Assembly (NCBI RefSeq): GCF_013359695.1
Contig: NZ_JABFMU010000001.1
Location: forward strand, 186,001-250,000
Direction of reading: 5' to 3'
Source: Pseudomonas sp. C2B4
Lineage (GTDB): Bacteria; Pseudomonadota; Gammaproteobacteria; Pseudomonadales; Pseudomonadaceae
DNA length: 64,000 bases
Shown here: positions 1-8,923 of the stretch, piece by piece
Position numbering within the stretch: position 1 is the stretch's first letter
Layout of the letters: the number at the start of each line of letters is the position of its first letter
Notes under the pieces: model-generated
What the model was told of the DNA's origin: nothing
The model's input: the letters and a program-made list of their open reading frames with translations, nothing else
Database searches by the model: none
Made by a program: the position numbers and the translations under genes

Positions 1-3000
1 CTGGTGAAACAGGTATTCCATACCGAAAGGTGAGCGCCCTGGTTGTTTCGCTTGTTCGACCATGCGCGCATTGAACGCAGGCAGTCCTTCGAGCAGTGCC
101 TGGCCTTGGTTGACACTGGCCACCAGGTCCGGCGTCACTTTTTCGGTCGAGGCCGCTTCCACGTGCCTGACCCAGACATCCGAGTCCTTGCGATGGAAGG
201 TTGCGATGACCTTGTCGGTGAGCGGTGAGGTGATGTCGACCAGATCAGTGTCCAACCCCTGCGAGGTAAGACGCGGCTCCCCGATGAGCACCCCGTTGTA
301 ACGTGTCCGGATGAATTTCCTTTTTGGCCTTGGCGGTTGCACAGGGAGGGAAGGGCGAGCGCGTATTGCATCTCTTTCTTCGAGCACCACGATCAGATTA
401 CGCGCGGTGCGATTCTTGAATCCATTGAGCTGTTGGCGCAGGCGTGTGACCGGTGCTTCAAGGACATCCTCGGCGTGCGCACTGTTGAAATCCGTCAGGC
501 GTTCGTCGATGACATTGAATTGTTCGATCAGGTTGTTGAGGGTGTCGATTCGTTCGTCGAGGCGATTGACGCTGCGTTCGTCCAAGGTGTCTCGCAAGAC
601 TTGAACGGCCATGTCGGCGCTATCGACGATCCTGTCCAGGCTCGACCACGCGTCTGCCATCGTCGCGACGGTATGTTCGGGCAGGCACAGATTGCGCGCG
701 ATGGTTATCTGGAGTGCCTTGAGATCATCGACGGTATACGAGGGCAGGAGTTGCCTGGTCTGCTGGATCAGGCGCATCCCTTCTTTTTCAAAGTGCCTGA
801 GTTCCACTATCGCCGCTTCGATAGTCCCCAGGCGGGTGATCATGTCCTGGCTCATTTCACTCATTTGCCGAGCGTCATCGAAATGACGATCTTGTGGGGT
901 TTCGGCCTGACGCTCGATTTGATTCAAAACAGTTCGTACTTTGGGGGTGAAGGTGGTGAGGGTTTCCCGGATACCGGCATGGATGAGTTCCAGTTGAGCT
1001 TTCAGGTAGCGAAGCGACTTTTGCTGAAAGTCCGCTGTTGGCGAGAAGACCTGCAGTGATTTGAGATCACTCAGGGCTGTTGCGTATTCCGCTCGCTGAG
1101 ACTCCAGCTTTTGCAGGTACCGTTGGCGCATGGCTTGAACGGTCTCGGTGGTGGCGCTAGTCATCGCCTGATGGGCTTGTTGCAACTCCGTTTGCATGGC
1201 GGCTTTGCGGCTTTCGAATGCAGTCAGTTTTGTACGCCGTACGTTGGCCTGGATGGTTGCATGAGCCCTGGCCGACCTGGACAAATTTGGCCATCCGCCA
1301 CCACGCAGTCGCAGGCGTGTATCGATAAACCAATCCCCCCGCGCGTTGCTGATCAGGGCAGGGCCCGATCGCGTGGGCTGGCGGGAGTCGATGATTGCGA
1401 CATTGCCGCTGTCATCCACCGAGACCTCGAACCATCGCTGTCCTACGGGCGCGTACCATTTCTGGTTGAGTCCGTAGAGATGCCGATGGACCCCTTCCTT
1501 GGCATGGGCGGTGCCAAGCCCCTCGGGCCGGGTAATTTTGAAGCGGTCCAATACCGTCCCCAGGCTGCCGGGCGTTCGATTCACCGCGCCACTGATGTTC
1601 AGGGTTTGCTGGAAGCTGGATGCCTCATGGGTGGTGCTGCTGGCCAGTTGTTTGACACTGACCTTCACTGTCTCCGGTGCCTTGCTGATGGGCAGTTCAT
1701 TCAAAAGCTCATCGTTCGCCAGGCGTTTGCCTGCTCGGCCTTGGGTCGCGATATGCAACGTGATCGCCATACCGAGATTGAGCAATACGTCGGCGAAGGC
1801 CGCCCATTGCGCCGGCTTGTCGTCTCGCTCGTGAGCGTCACGCAACTCTTGCAGCTGGTCCAGGACTTGCCAGATCCAGGCGCCGATACCCACGGTGCGT
1901 CCCAAAAAAGGCAGGACGGCGTTGAACACTATCCAGCCGGCCCGTTTGAAACTGGCCCAACGGCTTTCGGCGTTCGATACCGATTGGCGATTGGCGAGCT
2001 CAACCAATGCATCCGCGTTAGCTTTGAACAGGGCTGCGAACAGATCACCCTCCAGGGCTTTTTGTCCCAAGGCGATTGGCCCGGTCATCGTCGTGAGCGC
2101 TGTGCTATCAACCAGAAACCTGATCGCCGCCCACGGCGATGGCAGGGAACCGGGGAAAACGTAAGCGGCGTAGTCGCTACGAACATCGTCCGGTAACCAC
2201 GCCAGCACAGACTCCCGCAGGCTGGCGGACTGCTGTATGGCATACAACAGGTTGGAGGGGGAAGGGTATTGGGTCAAAGGCTGGTCGAGCATGGGCCGAT
2301 ACAACAGGCATGGGCCGGCAGTCGGGTCTTTAGGGCCAATCACAAACATGTTGGCGACCACATCCTGGGAGTCATCCTTTCGGCGTTTGGGAACGAAAGC
2401 CAATGGACGAATAACAATGGCCTGACCTTCGACCACCCGATCAGCGACCACGGGCTCCATCACGGCGGCGACATAACGGTACCCGCGAGCGTCGATCCCG
2501 GCCTGCTCGCAAATTTTGCATTGCAAGGCCAGCAGCGGTAGCTGGATTCGCAAATGCCCGGCATACAACGCTTGTCGACGCATCGACTCTTTCGGGTCAT
2601 CAAGCAGCTTGTTCTTGATCAATGCCGGGTAGGTGCTGCCGATGTCCGCTTTGCTGACGAGCCCTTCCACATACTCGACGGTCATCCACTCGGGTAGCGG
2701 TTTACCGTTGGTGGCGTGAACGGACTTGTCACCGGACGGGACGGCGATGAGGTTCTGCAGGGCGAGATCGCCAGCGCTGAAGGTGGAAATGTCGAGCTTG
2801 CCCGGAACGACAAATGTTCCCCACACGACAAGGCTGCGGACGCGAATTTCCACGGCGGCCAGGTCCGGCTGTGTGGCACCTGGATGGTCTTTGTCCATTT
2901 CGGTTTTCATGGCATCGAGTGCGTACTGCTCGATGGGCGGGATGCCTTCCAGATAGGACTTGCCTGCGTTCTGGCTGTGCAAAACCGCCAGGTCTTTCAA

Positions 3001-4077
3001 GTGTCGGGAATAGTTGTTCAGGTCCGGGAGGGAAGCCGAGCTGAGCCAGTCAGGTAGCGCGTCTTTAAACCATTCCAGCCCGGGGGCTGTTGTGGTGGTG
3101 GCACTGGCTTCGGGTGCGAGGAGCGGTTTGTTCGGACGGGTGTGCCTGAGGCTGGAGAAATCAAGAGCGCCAATCACATCGATCTGGATCGATATCAGTG
3201 CGCAAGCCTGATAGTCGAATACGTTGCTGCCGGGCTCCACCAACCGCCACTGCATTTTCTGGCGAGGCGTTGATTTCACGTGGTCGGGCAGTGTCGCGCC
3301 CAGTTGTTCCAGGGAGTCGAATTTTTCATACCCCTTGAGCACTGAATGCGTGAGGATGACGGTTTTACCCTGCTGTTTGCCGACCAGAACCACGATCGAC
3401 GCCTCGCCCCAATGCATTGCGTTCTCGTCGGCTGCCAGATCGATAGCAACCAGATAGGCCTTGCACTGATACGGATCGGCAACCCCACTTGTTGTCAGGT
3501 CCGGTGTGCGGAACAAGGTGCGTGCCATGTTGCAGTCATCGTGACTCCATCCCTTGACCCGATCGACATTCCACACATTGCGCAATGTGTTCGAGAGTTC
3601 GTGCCAGCGGGGGCCGGAGGTGCCTTCCGCCTTGTTCCAGAACTCCAGCTGTTGTTCCTGAAACGCCTTGAGCATCACAGGCGCCAGCAGATTGATCATT
3701 TTCGCGATTTCGTCGATTCGTACCGGCAAATGAATCGCCGGCTCGGCAATCGGCTGTTGGGTCAGGAAATGCTCGCCTTCAATGTACAAGGCCGGCACCG
3801 CATACAGCGTCAGGTCGGCAAGGATTTCAGTCAGCGCTCGGTAGTGGGTGGGGCCGGCCACGATTTCATCGTCGAGGATTTCCCATGAGGGCGTACCGAC
3901 CATGGTGATGTTCGGGTCGAGATCCAGTGCCGGATACAGTTTTTGCAAAGACTGGCGCAGCACCACCGCTGCAACGTCTGTCAGGTCGGGGCCGATGCTG
4001 AGTTGAGTGATCAGTGCGTCGATGACGTTCTGGTGGGAGGGGGTCTGTGGCTTGGTCGTTGAGGCGGCTGTGCTCAT
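1..4077 (-). CDS. Giant dermonecrotic-toxin N-terminal (ToxA_N/DUF6543-like) protein, 3' end outside window
   Basis: An uninterrupted minus-strand frame of 1359 codons runs from ATG at 4077 off the left edge, so the C-terminus is missing. The start is preceded by AGGGA about 8 nt upstream; another ATG seven bases further upstream is in a different frame and closes quickly. No signal peptide is seen. The N-terminal half resembles the large Pseudomonas proteins annotated as dermonecrotic toxin domain or DUF6543 proteins, from memory. Residues about 945-1005 and 1040-1100 are rich in Glu, Gln, Lys and Arg with heptad character, suggesting coiled coils. The last residues seen are still charged and helical. 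In this family the C-terminus often carries leucine-rich repeats and a NEL ubiquitin ligase domain, which cannot be checked here. Function as a secreted or host-directed toxin is inference. Confidence 0.7.
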   Translation of the reverse strand, partial: MSTAASTTKPQTPSHQNVIDALITQLSIGPDLTDVAAVVLRQSLQKLYPALDLDPNITMVGTPSWEILDDEIVAGPTHYRALTEILADLTLYAVPALYIEGEHFLTQQPIAEPAIHLPVRIDEIAKMINLLAPVMLKAFQEQQLEFWNKAEGTSGPRWHELSNTLRNVWNVDRVKGWSHDDCNMARTLFRTPDLTTSGVADPYQCKAYLVAIDLAADENAMHWGEASIVVLVGKQQGKTVILTHSVLKGYEKFDSLEQLGATLPDHVKSTPRQKMQWRLVEPGSNVFDYQACALISIQIDVIGALDFSSLRHTRPNKPLLAPEASATTTTAPGLEWFKDALPDWLSSASLPDLNNYSRHLKDLAVLHSQNAGKSYLEGIPPIEQYALDAMKTEMDKDHPGATQPDLAAVEIRVRSLVVWGTFVVPGKLDISTFSAGDLALQNLIAVPSGDKSVHATNGKPLPEWMTVEYVEGLVSKADIGSTYPALIKNKLLDDPKESMRRQALYAGHLRIQLPLLALQCKICEQAGIDARGYRYVAAVMEPVVADRVVEGQAIVIRPLAFVPKRRKDDSQDVVANMFVIGPKDPTAGPCLLYRPMLDQPLTQYPSPSNLLYAIQQSASLRESVLAWLPDDVRSDYAAYVFPGSLPSPWAAIRFLVDSTALTTMTGPIALGQKALEGDLFAALFKANADALVELANRQSVSNAESRWASFKRAGWIVFNAVLPFLGRTVGIGAWIWQVLDQLQELRDAHERDDKPAQWAAFADVLLNLGMAITLHIATQGRAGKRLANDELLNELPISKAPETVKVSVKQLASSTTHEASSFQQTLNISGAVNRTPGSLGTVLDRFKITRPEGLGTAHAKEGVHRHLYGLNQKWYAPVGQRWFEVSVDDSGNVAIIDSRQPTRSGPALISNARGDWFIDTRLRLRGGGWPNLSRSARAHATIQANVRRTKLTAFESRKAAMQTELQQAHQAMTSATTETVQAMRQRYLQKLESQRAEYATALSDLKSLQVFSPTADFQQKSLRYLKAQLELIHAGIRETLTTFTPKVRTVLNQIERQAETPQDRHFDDARQMSEMSQDMITRLGTIEAAIVELRHFEKEGMRLIQQTRQLLPSYTVDDLKALQITIARNLCLPEHTVATMADAWSSLDRIVDSADMAVQVLRDTLDERSVNRLDERIDTLNNLIEQFNVIDERLTDFNSAHAEDVLEAPVTRLRQQLNGFKNRTARNLIVVLEERDAIRARPSLPVQPPRPKRKFIRTRYNGVLIGEPRLTSQGLDTDLVDITSPLTDKVIATFHRKDSDVWVRHVEAASTEKVTPDLVASVNQGQALLEGLPAFNARMVEQAKQPGRSPFGMEYLFHQ

Positions 4078-4111
4078 TGTGCATCCCTGCGTTTCAAAGT
4101 CATGGAGGTTG

Positions 4112-4135
4112 CCCGAGGACAAGCCTCGGGTTTTT
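4112..4135 (+). terminator. GC-rich hairpin followed by five T
   Basis: CCCGAGG (4112-4118) pairs with CCTCGGG (4124-4130) around a 5-nt loop and is followed by TTTTT on the plus strand. It lies 35 bp upstream of the toxin gene, but neither neighbour is transcribed in the plus direction. It may stop antisense transcription, or act as a stem in the toxin gene's 5' leader. Confidence 0.4.
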
Positions 4136-4162
4136 CCATGCTAGGGAGCCATCAGCCAGGGA

Positions 4163-4184
4163 GGGTGGTAATTAATTACCCCCC
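4163..4184. promoter_or_regulatory. 22-bp near-perfect palindrome upstream of the toxin gene
   Basis: The core GGTAATTAATTACC (4167-4180) is a perfect 14-bp palindrome. It extends by GGG/CCC on the outside with one mismatch (T4166/C4181). It sits about 90 bp upstream of the toxin start and 15 bp past the ansA stop, so it is well placed as an operator for a dimeric regulator. The regulator is unknown. Confidence 0.4.
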
Positions 4185-4198
4185 CCATGTTTGTAGAT

Positions 4199-5203
4199 TC
4201 AACTCAATTCGCCGCACAAATCCAGTTCGACCAAGCGACGAACTTCGGCGGGGTCCAGGCGGGCACCTGATAGCGCATGAAGCTTTCCGAACGCAGCCTC
4301 ACGGGTCATGCCGCCACCCGAAAGCACGCCAGCGCCACGCAATCGGCTGCCAGCCTCATAGACATCCAGCTCGACGCCGCCTTCGTGGCATTGAGTCACG
4401 GCAACCACGACCACGCCCTTGTCCCGCGCCCGTTCCAGGCTGGCGAGAAACTCGGGGTTGTCGCTGGGGCCGGTACCGCTGCCGTAGCACTCCAGCACCA
4501 GACCTTGAATACCACTATCAAGCAAGCCATCCAGAACCCCGGCACTGATGCCGGGAAACAGCGGCAGCACCGCAATATTCGCCAGATCTTTACTCTGGTT
4601 GTAGTTCAACGCGGCGGGCAGTGAAGTGGCCTTCACGCCGCCACCCTGACGCTCCAGGCGCTTGAACGGGTGCCGGCCGAAACTGCGCACCTTCGCGCAA
4701 CGGGTCGGGTCCAGCAATTCGCCGTGGAAGTACAGATGCACACCCGGCGCCAGGCCTTGGCCAAGGGCAACCAGCGCGCCGCCGAGGTTTTCCCAGGCAT
4801 CGCTGTCCGTGACGCCGGCCGGCAGCATCGAGCCGGTGAAGCACACGCGGGCGTGCAGGCCGAGCAACTGGAAACTCATGGCGGCGGCGCTATAGGCCAG
4901 GGTGTCGGTGCCATGCAATATCAGCACATTGTCGCAGCCCTGCACATCCACCGCATCAACCACCGCTTCGCGCAGTTGCTGCCAGTAGGCCGGGGTCATG
5001 TTGGCGCTGTCGATCAATGGCGACATCTCGCGAAAGCGCCACTGCGGCACCACGAGTTCAGGCTGGCTGTGCAGGTACTCGCGCATCCGCGCTTCGAAAC
5101 CGGACGCCGGGGCCAGGCCATTGGCGCTGGCTTGCATGCCGATGGTGCCACCGGTGTAGAGCACCATGACGTGCTGGGCGGCAGGGTAGGTATTGGAAAT
5201 CAT
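4199..5203 (-). CDS. ansA: L-asparaginase, type I-like
   Basis: 334 residues. It hydrolyses L-asparagine to aspartate and ammonia. The two asparaginase signatures are present: TGGTIG at residues 17-22, carrying the nucleophilic Thr, and HGTDT at 97-101. There is no signal peptide, so the enzyme is probably cytoplasmic. Length fits the family (320-340 aa). The next gene upstream encodes an alanine/glycine-type symporter and the one after that aspartase, so the three together could take Asn through Asp to fumarate. A REP doublet and a hairpin separate it from the symporter gene, so it is probably transcribed from its own promoter. Confidence 0.9.
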   Translation of the reverse strand: MISNTYPAAQHVMVLYTGGTIGMQASANGLAPASGFEARMREYLHSQPELVVPQWRFREMSPLIDSANMTPAYWQQLREAVVDAVDVQGCDNVLILHGTDTLAYSAAAMSFQLLGLHARVCFTGSMLPAGVTDSDAWENLGGALVALGQGLAPGVHLYFHGELLDPTRCAKVRSFGRHPFKRLERQGGGVKATSLPAALNYNQSKDLANIAVLPLFPGISAGVLDGLLDSGIQGLVLECYGSGTGPSDNPEFLASLERARDKGVVVVAVTQCHEGGVELDVYEAGSRLRGAGVLSGGGMTREAAFGKLHALSGARLDPAEVRRLVELDLCGELS

Positions 5204-5227
5204 GAGAAGGTCTCCGCAAGAGATAAC

Positions 5228-5317
5228 TGTGGGAGCGAGCCTGCTCGCGAAAGCGGTGCCTCAGTCAACGAAGATGTTGAATGTGATGGCCTTTTCGCGA
5301 GCAGGCTCGCTCCCACA
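5228..5317. repeat. REP doublet (REPIN)
   Basis: Two inverted REP units: TGTGGGAGCGAGCCTGCTCG at 5228 and its complement ending at 5317, with about 45 bp of variable spacer. Each unit is itself a small hairpin. Confidence 0.9.
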
Positions 5318-5335
5318 ATTCGTGCACTTTAACTG

Positions 5336-5358
5336 ACGGGCGCAGGGGATGCGCCCGT
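5336..5358 (-). terminator. Hairpin just after the symporter gene
   Basis: ACGGGCGC and GCGCCCGT form an 8-bp stem around a 7-nt loop, 10 bp beyond the stop of the AGCS gene. There is no clear T-run on the minus strand, so termination may be weak or Rho-assisted. Confidence 0.45.
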
Positions 5359-5368
5359 TGTTTACCAA

Positions 5369-6820
5369 TCAGCGTTGCGCTGCGGGTACGCCTTGCGGCT
5401 CAGCTTTAGCCTTTGGAGCAACTGCTGGCGGATGGGCCGGCCAGGCTTTCAGGTCCAGGTCCAGATCCGGGAACTTGCTCGAATCGAAGACGGGCGTCTC
5501 GATGCCGGCAGCGCGTTGATCATCGTAGTCACGCAGGATGCGCATGCCGACCTTGAACAGCAGGAACAGCGCGATCAGGTTCACGAACGCGAGCATCGTC
5601 ATGGTGATGTCGGCAAAGGCGAACACGGTGCCGAGGTTTTCGATGGCGCCCCAGAAAATCAGCACCAGTACCATCGCGCGGTAGCCGATCAGCGCCTTGC
5701 GGTTTTCACCGATCAAGAAGCGCAGGTTGCTCTCGCCCAGGTAGTAGTTGTAGAGGATCGAGGTGAACACGAACAACGCCAGGGCCACGGAGATGAACAT
5801 CCGGCCCCAGTCACCGACCACGGCGGCCAGGGAGTTCTGGGTCAGGGCAATGCCGTCGCCTTCGAAGCCGGGGGTGTAGAAGCCCGAAAGCAGGATCAGC
5901 AGCGCGGTGCAGGTGCAGATCACGAAGGTGTCGAGGAACACGCTGAACGCCTGGACCACGCCTTGCGCCACCGGGTGCTCGACCGACGCAACGGCGGCGA
6001 CGTTCGGCGCACTGCCCAGGCCCGCTTCGTTGGCAAACACGCCGCGCTTCACGCCCATGATGATCGCGCTGCCGATCAGCCCGCCGAAGGCCTGGTCGAG
6101 ACCGAAGGCGCTTTTGACGATGGTCATCAACATGCCCGGCACCTGATCGAACTGCAGCACGATCACGTAGATGGTCACGCCGATGTACACCAGGGTTTTC
6201 ACCGGCACCAGCAGGTCGGCGACCTTGGCGATGCGCTTGATCCCGCCGATGAACACCAGGCCCAGCAGCACGGCCAGGGCGATGCCGGTGTAAGTCGTGT
6301 CGAGGCCGAACGCGTTGTTCAACGAGTGGGTCACGGCATGGGATTGCAGGCCGTTGAAGGCGAAGCCGAAGGTGATCAACAGCAGGAACGCCATGATCAT
6401 CCCCAGCCAGCGTTTTTGCAGGCCGTGCTGGATGTAGTAGGACGGGCCGCCACGATAGGTACCGTCGGGGTCAGCGCGTTTGTAGAGCTGGCCGAGGGAG
6501 CATTCGAAGAAGCTGCTGGACATGCCGACCAGCGCGGTCACCCACATCCAGAACACCGCACCGGGCCCGCCAAGGGTCACGGCGATGCCGACACCGGCGA
6601 TGTTGCCCGCGCCGACGCGGCCGGCGAGGCTGAGCATCAGGGCCTGGAACGAACTGAGTTGACCGGCGCTGCTGCGCAGGCTGTCGCGGAACACCGCGAA
6701 CATGTGGAAGAAGTGGCGCAATTGAACGAAACGCGAGCGGATCGTGAAGTAGCTACCGAGCCCGACAATGAGCACGATCAGTACTTTCCCTGAGAGGAAG
6801 TCGTTAATGACTTCGAGCAT
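5369..6820 (-). CDS. Alanine/glycine:cation symporter family (AGCS) protein
   Basis: 483 residues. A sodium- or proton-coupled importer of small neutral amino acids in the inner membrane. Many hydrophobic segments span residues 10-430. The family's conserved stretches are visible, including GRVGAGNIAGVG near residue 67 and VKRGVFANEAGLGSAP in the middle. The C-terminal 40 residues are a Pro/Ala-rich cytoplasmic tail, longer than in many homologues. Substrate (Ala, Gly, or a related amino acid) cannot be read from the sequence. It lies between ansA and aspA on the same strand. A 25-bp inverted repeat about 190 bp upstream may regulate it. Confidence 0.88.
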   Translation of the reverse strand: MLEVINDFLSGKVLIVLIVGLGSYFTIRSRFVQLRHFFHMFAVFRDSLRSSAGQLSSFQALMLSLAGRVGAGNIAGVGIAVTLGGPGAVFWMWVTALVGMSSSFFECSLGQLYKRADPDGTYRGGPSYYIQHGLQKRWLGMIMAFLLLITFGFAFNGLQSHAVTHSLNNAFGLDTTYTGIALAVLLGLVFIGGIKRIAKVADLLVPVKTLVYIGVTIYVIVLQFDQVPGMLMTIVKSAFGLDQAFGGLIGSAIIMGVKRGVFANEAGLGSAPNVAAVASVEHPVAQGVVQAFSVFLDTFVICTCTALLILLSGFYTPGFEGDGIALTQNSLAAVVGDWGRMFISVALALFVFTSILYNYYLGESNLRFLIGENRKALIGYRAMVLVLIFWGAIENLGTVFAFADITMTMLAFVNLIALFLLFKVGMRILRDYDDQRAAGIETPVFDSSKFPDLDLDLKAWPAHPPAVAPKAKAEPQGVPAAQR

Positions 6821-7106
6821 GGATTATTCCTCGCTGTTTTTTGTGTAGGCAAATGCTGGCCGGGCAGACACATCGTGTTACACCAGTTGGCGCGCGGCAC
6901 AACAGGCGGGTCGATGTTCGTCCCGGTTTCATATCGCGGGTTTGTTATTAGTTCGGGTTTCGCATGGGTTGTGGCCTCGCTACCGACGACCGCTCACGCG
7001 AAGAGGGGCGGCACTATACCGATGACAGTGCCGTCCGTCTGCACGGTTGTGGTGCATGCGGTGAAACGAGCCTTTGAAACACCCGACGTGTCTAGCGCAG
7101 GGCTCT
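6821..7106. other. Intergenic leader of the AGCS gene
   Basis: No gene is supported here. It holds the leader of the minus-strand symporter gene and a candidate promoter/operator at 7009-7033. The rest of the gap to aspA (7107-7318) is a REP doublet and the aspA terminator. Confidence 0.6.
7009..7033 (-). promoter_or_regulatory. Inverted repeat overlapping a possible -10 element
   Basis: CGGCACT (7009-7015) and AGTGCCG (7027-7033) form a perfect 7-bp inverted repeat with an 11-bp centre. On the minus strand TATAGT (7018-7013) lies inside it and resembles a -10 box for the AGCS gene. No good -35 is evident, which would suit an activated promoter. Confidence 0.35.
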
Positions 7107-7195
7107 TGTGGGAGCGAGCCTGCTCGCGAATGCGTTTTGTCAGTCACATTCATGTTGACTGTGCCGCCGTCTTCGCGAGCAGGCTCGCTCCCACA
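7107..7195. repeat. REP doublet (REPIN)
   Basis: Two inverted units of the GTGGGAGCGAGCCTGC type, 7107-7195, between the AGCS gene and the aspA terminator. Confidence 0.9.
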
Positions 7196-7221
7196 GGGTC
7201 TGTGGTTACCTATAAAAAGTT

Positions 7222-7258
7222 AAAAAAAAGGGCCTGGAGAGTGATCTCCAAGCCCTCA
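7222..7258 (-). terminator. Intrinsic terminator of aspA
   Basis: On the minus strand GGGCTTGGAGA pairs with TCTCCAGGCCC around a 4-nt loop and is followed by seven T. It lies about 60 bp beyond the aspA stop. Confidence 0.85.
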
Positions 7259-7318
7259 AAAGGTGAGAGGTGTCTAGTCCCTCGACCTGGTGAGCGGTGC
7301 TACAAATATCGCGCAGGA

Positions 7319-8743
7319 TCAGGCTTTAAGCGGAACCAGGCGCGGAGCAATCATGTTTTCCGGGCGCAGGATGTCGGCGAGCATGGCGTCGTCGAGCAAA
7401 CCTTCTTCGCGCACCAGTTCCAGCACGCCGCGACCGCTTTCAAGGGCGATACGGGCGATGCGGGTGGCGTTTTCATAGCCGATGTACGGGTTCAGCGCGG
7501 TGACCAGGCCGATCGAGTGCTCGACCAGTTCACGGCAGCGTTCTTCGTTGGCGGTGATGCCGACGATGCAGTGCTCGCGCAGCATGTCCATGGCGCGTTG
7601 CAGCAGGCGGATCGAGTCGAGGATCTTGAAGGCGATCAGCGGCTCCATCACGTTCAGTTGCAGTTGGCCGCCTTCGGCCGCCATGGTCAGGGCCAGGTCG
7701 TTACCGATGACCTGGAACGCAACCTGGTTCACGGCTTCCGGGATCACCGGGTTGACCTTGCCTGGCATGATCGAGCTGCCTGGCTGACGCGCCGGCAGGT
7801 TGATTTCGTTGATGCCGGTACGTGGGCCGCTGGACAGCAGGCGCAGGTCGTTGCAGATCTTCGACAGCTTGACCGCGGTACGCTTGAGCATGCCGGAGAA
7901 CAGCACGAAGGCGCCCATGTCGGAGGTGGCTTCGATCAGGTCGGCGGCTGGAACCAGTGGTTGACCACTGATCAGGGCCAGACGCTGAACGGCCAGGTGC
8001 TGGTAACGCGGGTCGGCGTTGATGCCGGTGCCGATCGCGGTACCGCCCAGGTTCACTTCGGTCAGCAATTCCGGAGCCAGTGTCTTCAGACGGGCCAGGT
8101 CTTCGCCCAAGGTCGTGGCGAAAGCGCGGAATTCCTGGCCGAGGGTCATCGGCACGGCGTCTTGCAGTTGGGTACGACCCATTTTCAGAACGTGTGCGAA
8201 TTCTTCACCTTTGGCGGCGAACGACTGGATCAGGCTGTCGAGGCTGGCCAGCAGCGCGTCGTGACCCAACAGCAGACCCAGGCGGATCGCGGTCGGGTAG
8301 GCGTCGTTGGTCGACTGCGCCATATTCACGTCGTTGTTCGGGTGCAGGTATTGGTACTCGCCCTTCTGGTGACCCATGGCCTCCAGCGCGATGTTGGCGA
8401 TGACTTCGTTGGCATTCATGTTGGTCGAAGTGCCAGCGCCGCCTTGAATCATGTCCACCACGAACTCTTCGTGGAAATCGCCGCGGATCAGACGGGCACA
8501 GGCTTCGCTGATGGCAGCGTGCTTGGCTTCGCTCAGGTGACCCAGCTCGCGGTTGGCGTCAGCGGCGGCTTGTTTGACCATCGCCAGGCCGACTACCAGC
8601 TTCGGGTAATGCGAAATCGGAACGCCGGAGAGACGGAAGTTATTCACCGCTCGCAGGGTCTGGATGCCGTAATACGCTTGAGCCGGTACTTCGAGTACGC
8701 CAAGCAGGTCTTTTTCTGTGCGGAATGATGCAGCGGAGGACAT
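7319..8743 (-). CDS. aspA: Aspartate ammonia-lyase (aspartase)
   Basis: 474 residues from the chosen ATG at 8743. It converts L-aspartate to fumarate and ammonia. The fumarase/aspartase signature GSSIMPGKVNP lies near residue 320, and the N-terminus RTEKDLLG...AYYGIQT is typical of Pseudomonas AspA. The open frame continues 16 codons upstream, but family proteins begin at MSSAASF, so the shorter form is preferred; the ribosome site is weak for either start. It is transcribed away from a LysR regulator that probably controls it. A strong intrinsic terminator follows the gene. With ansA and the AGCS transporter it forms a local amino-acid catabolic group. Confidence 0.93.
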   Translation of the reverse strand: MSSAASFRTEKDLLGVLEVPAQAYYGIQTLRAVNNFRLSGVPISHYPKLVVGLAMVKQAAADANRELGHLSEAKHAAISEACARLIRGDFHEEFVVDMIQGGAGTSTNMNANEVIANIALEAMGHQKGEYQYLHPNNDVNMAQSTNDAYPTAIRLGLLLGHDALLASLDSLIQSFAAKGEEFAHVLKMGRTQLQDAVPMTLGQEFRAFATTLGEDLARLKTLAPELLTEVNLGGTAIGTGINADPRYQHLAVQRLALISGQPLVPAADLIEATSDMGAFVLFSGMLKRTAVKLSKICNDLRLLSSGPRTGINEINLPARQPGSSIMPGKVNPVIPEAVNQVAFQVIGNDLALTMAAEGGQLQLNVMEPLIAFKILDSIRLLQRAMDMLREHCIVGITANEERCRELVEHSIGLVTALNPYIGYENATRIARIALESGRGVLELVREEGLLDDAMLADILRPENMIAPRLVPLKA

Positions 8744-8923
8744 GATAGAAATCATCTCGATATGGACCCGGTCTGTGCCGGAACACTGCAAATGCTAGGC
8801 TTGTGGAGAATTTTGGGCCAATGCTGTTAAACACTGCCCTATGCATATTCGGCATAATGCCCGTGTGACGCCACGTTCGCGGCGAGCGTGTGACCTAAAT
8901 TGGTGCGTGTCCGGGAGGACGTG

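Noticed and set aside
337..2196. Plus-strand open frames of 240 and 361 codons
   Set aside because: They lie antisense to the toxin gene, whose minus-strand frame is unbroken for 1359 codons and has a ribosome site.
5375..6793. Plus-strand open frame of 472 codons
   Set aside because: Antisense shadow of the AGCS symporter, full of His, Gln and Glu; no start signal or domain.
6875..8728. Plus-strand open frame of 617 codons
   Set aside because: It lies antisense to aspA and over the REP doublet. The composition (rich in His, Gln, Arg and Val) is that of a shadow frame in high-GC DNA, and no family is recognisable.
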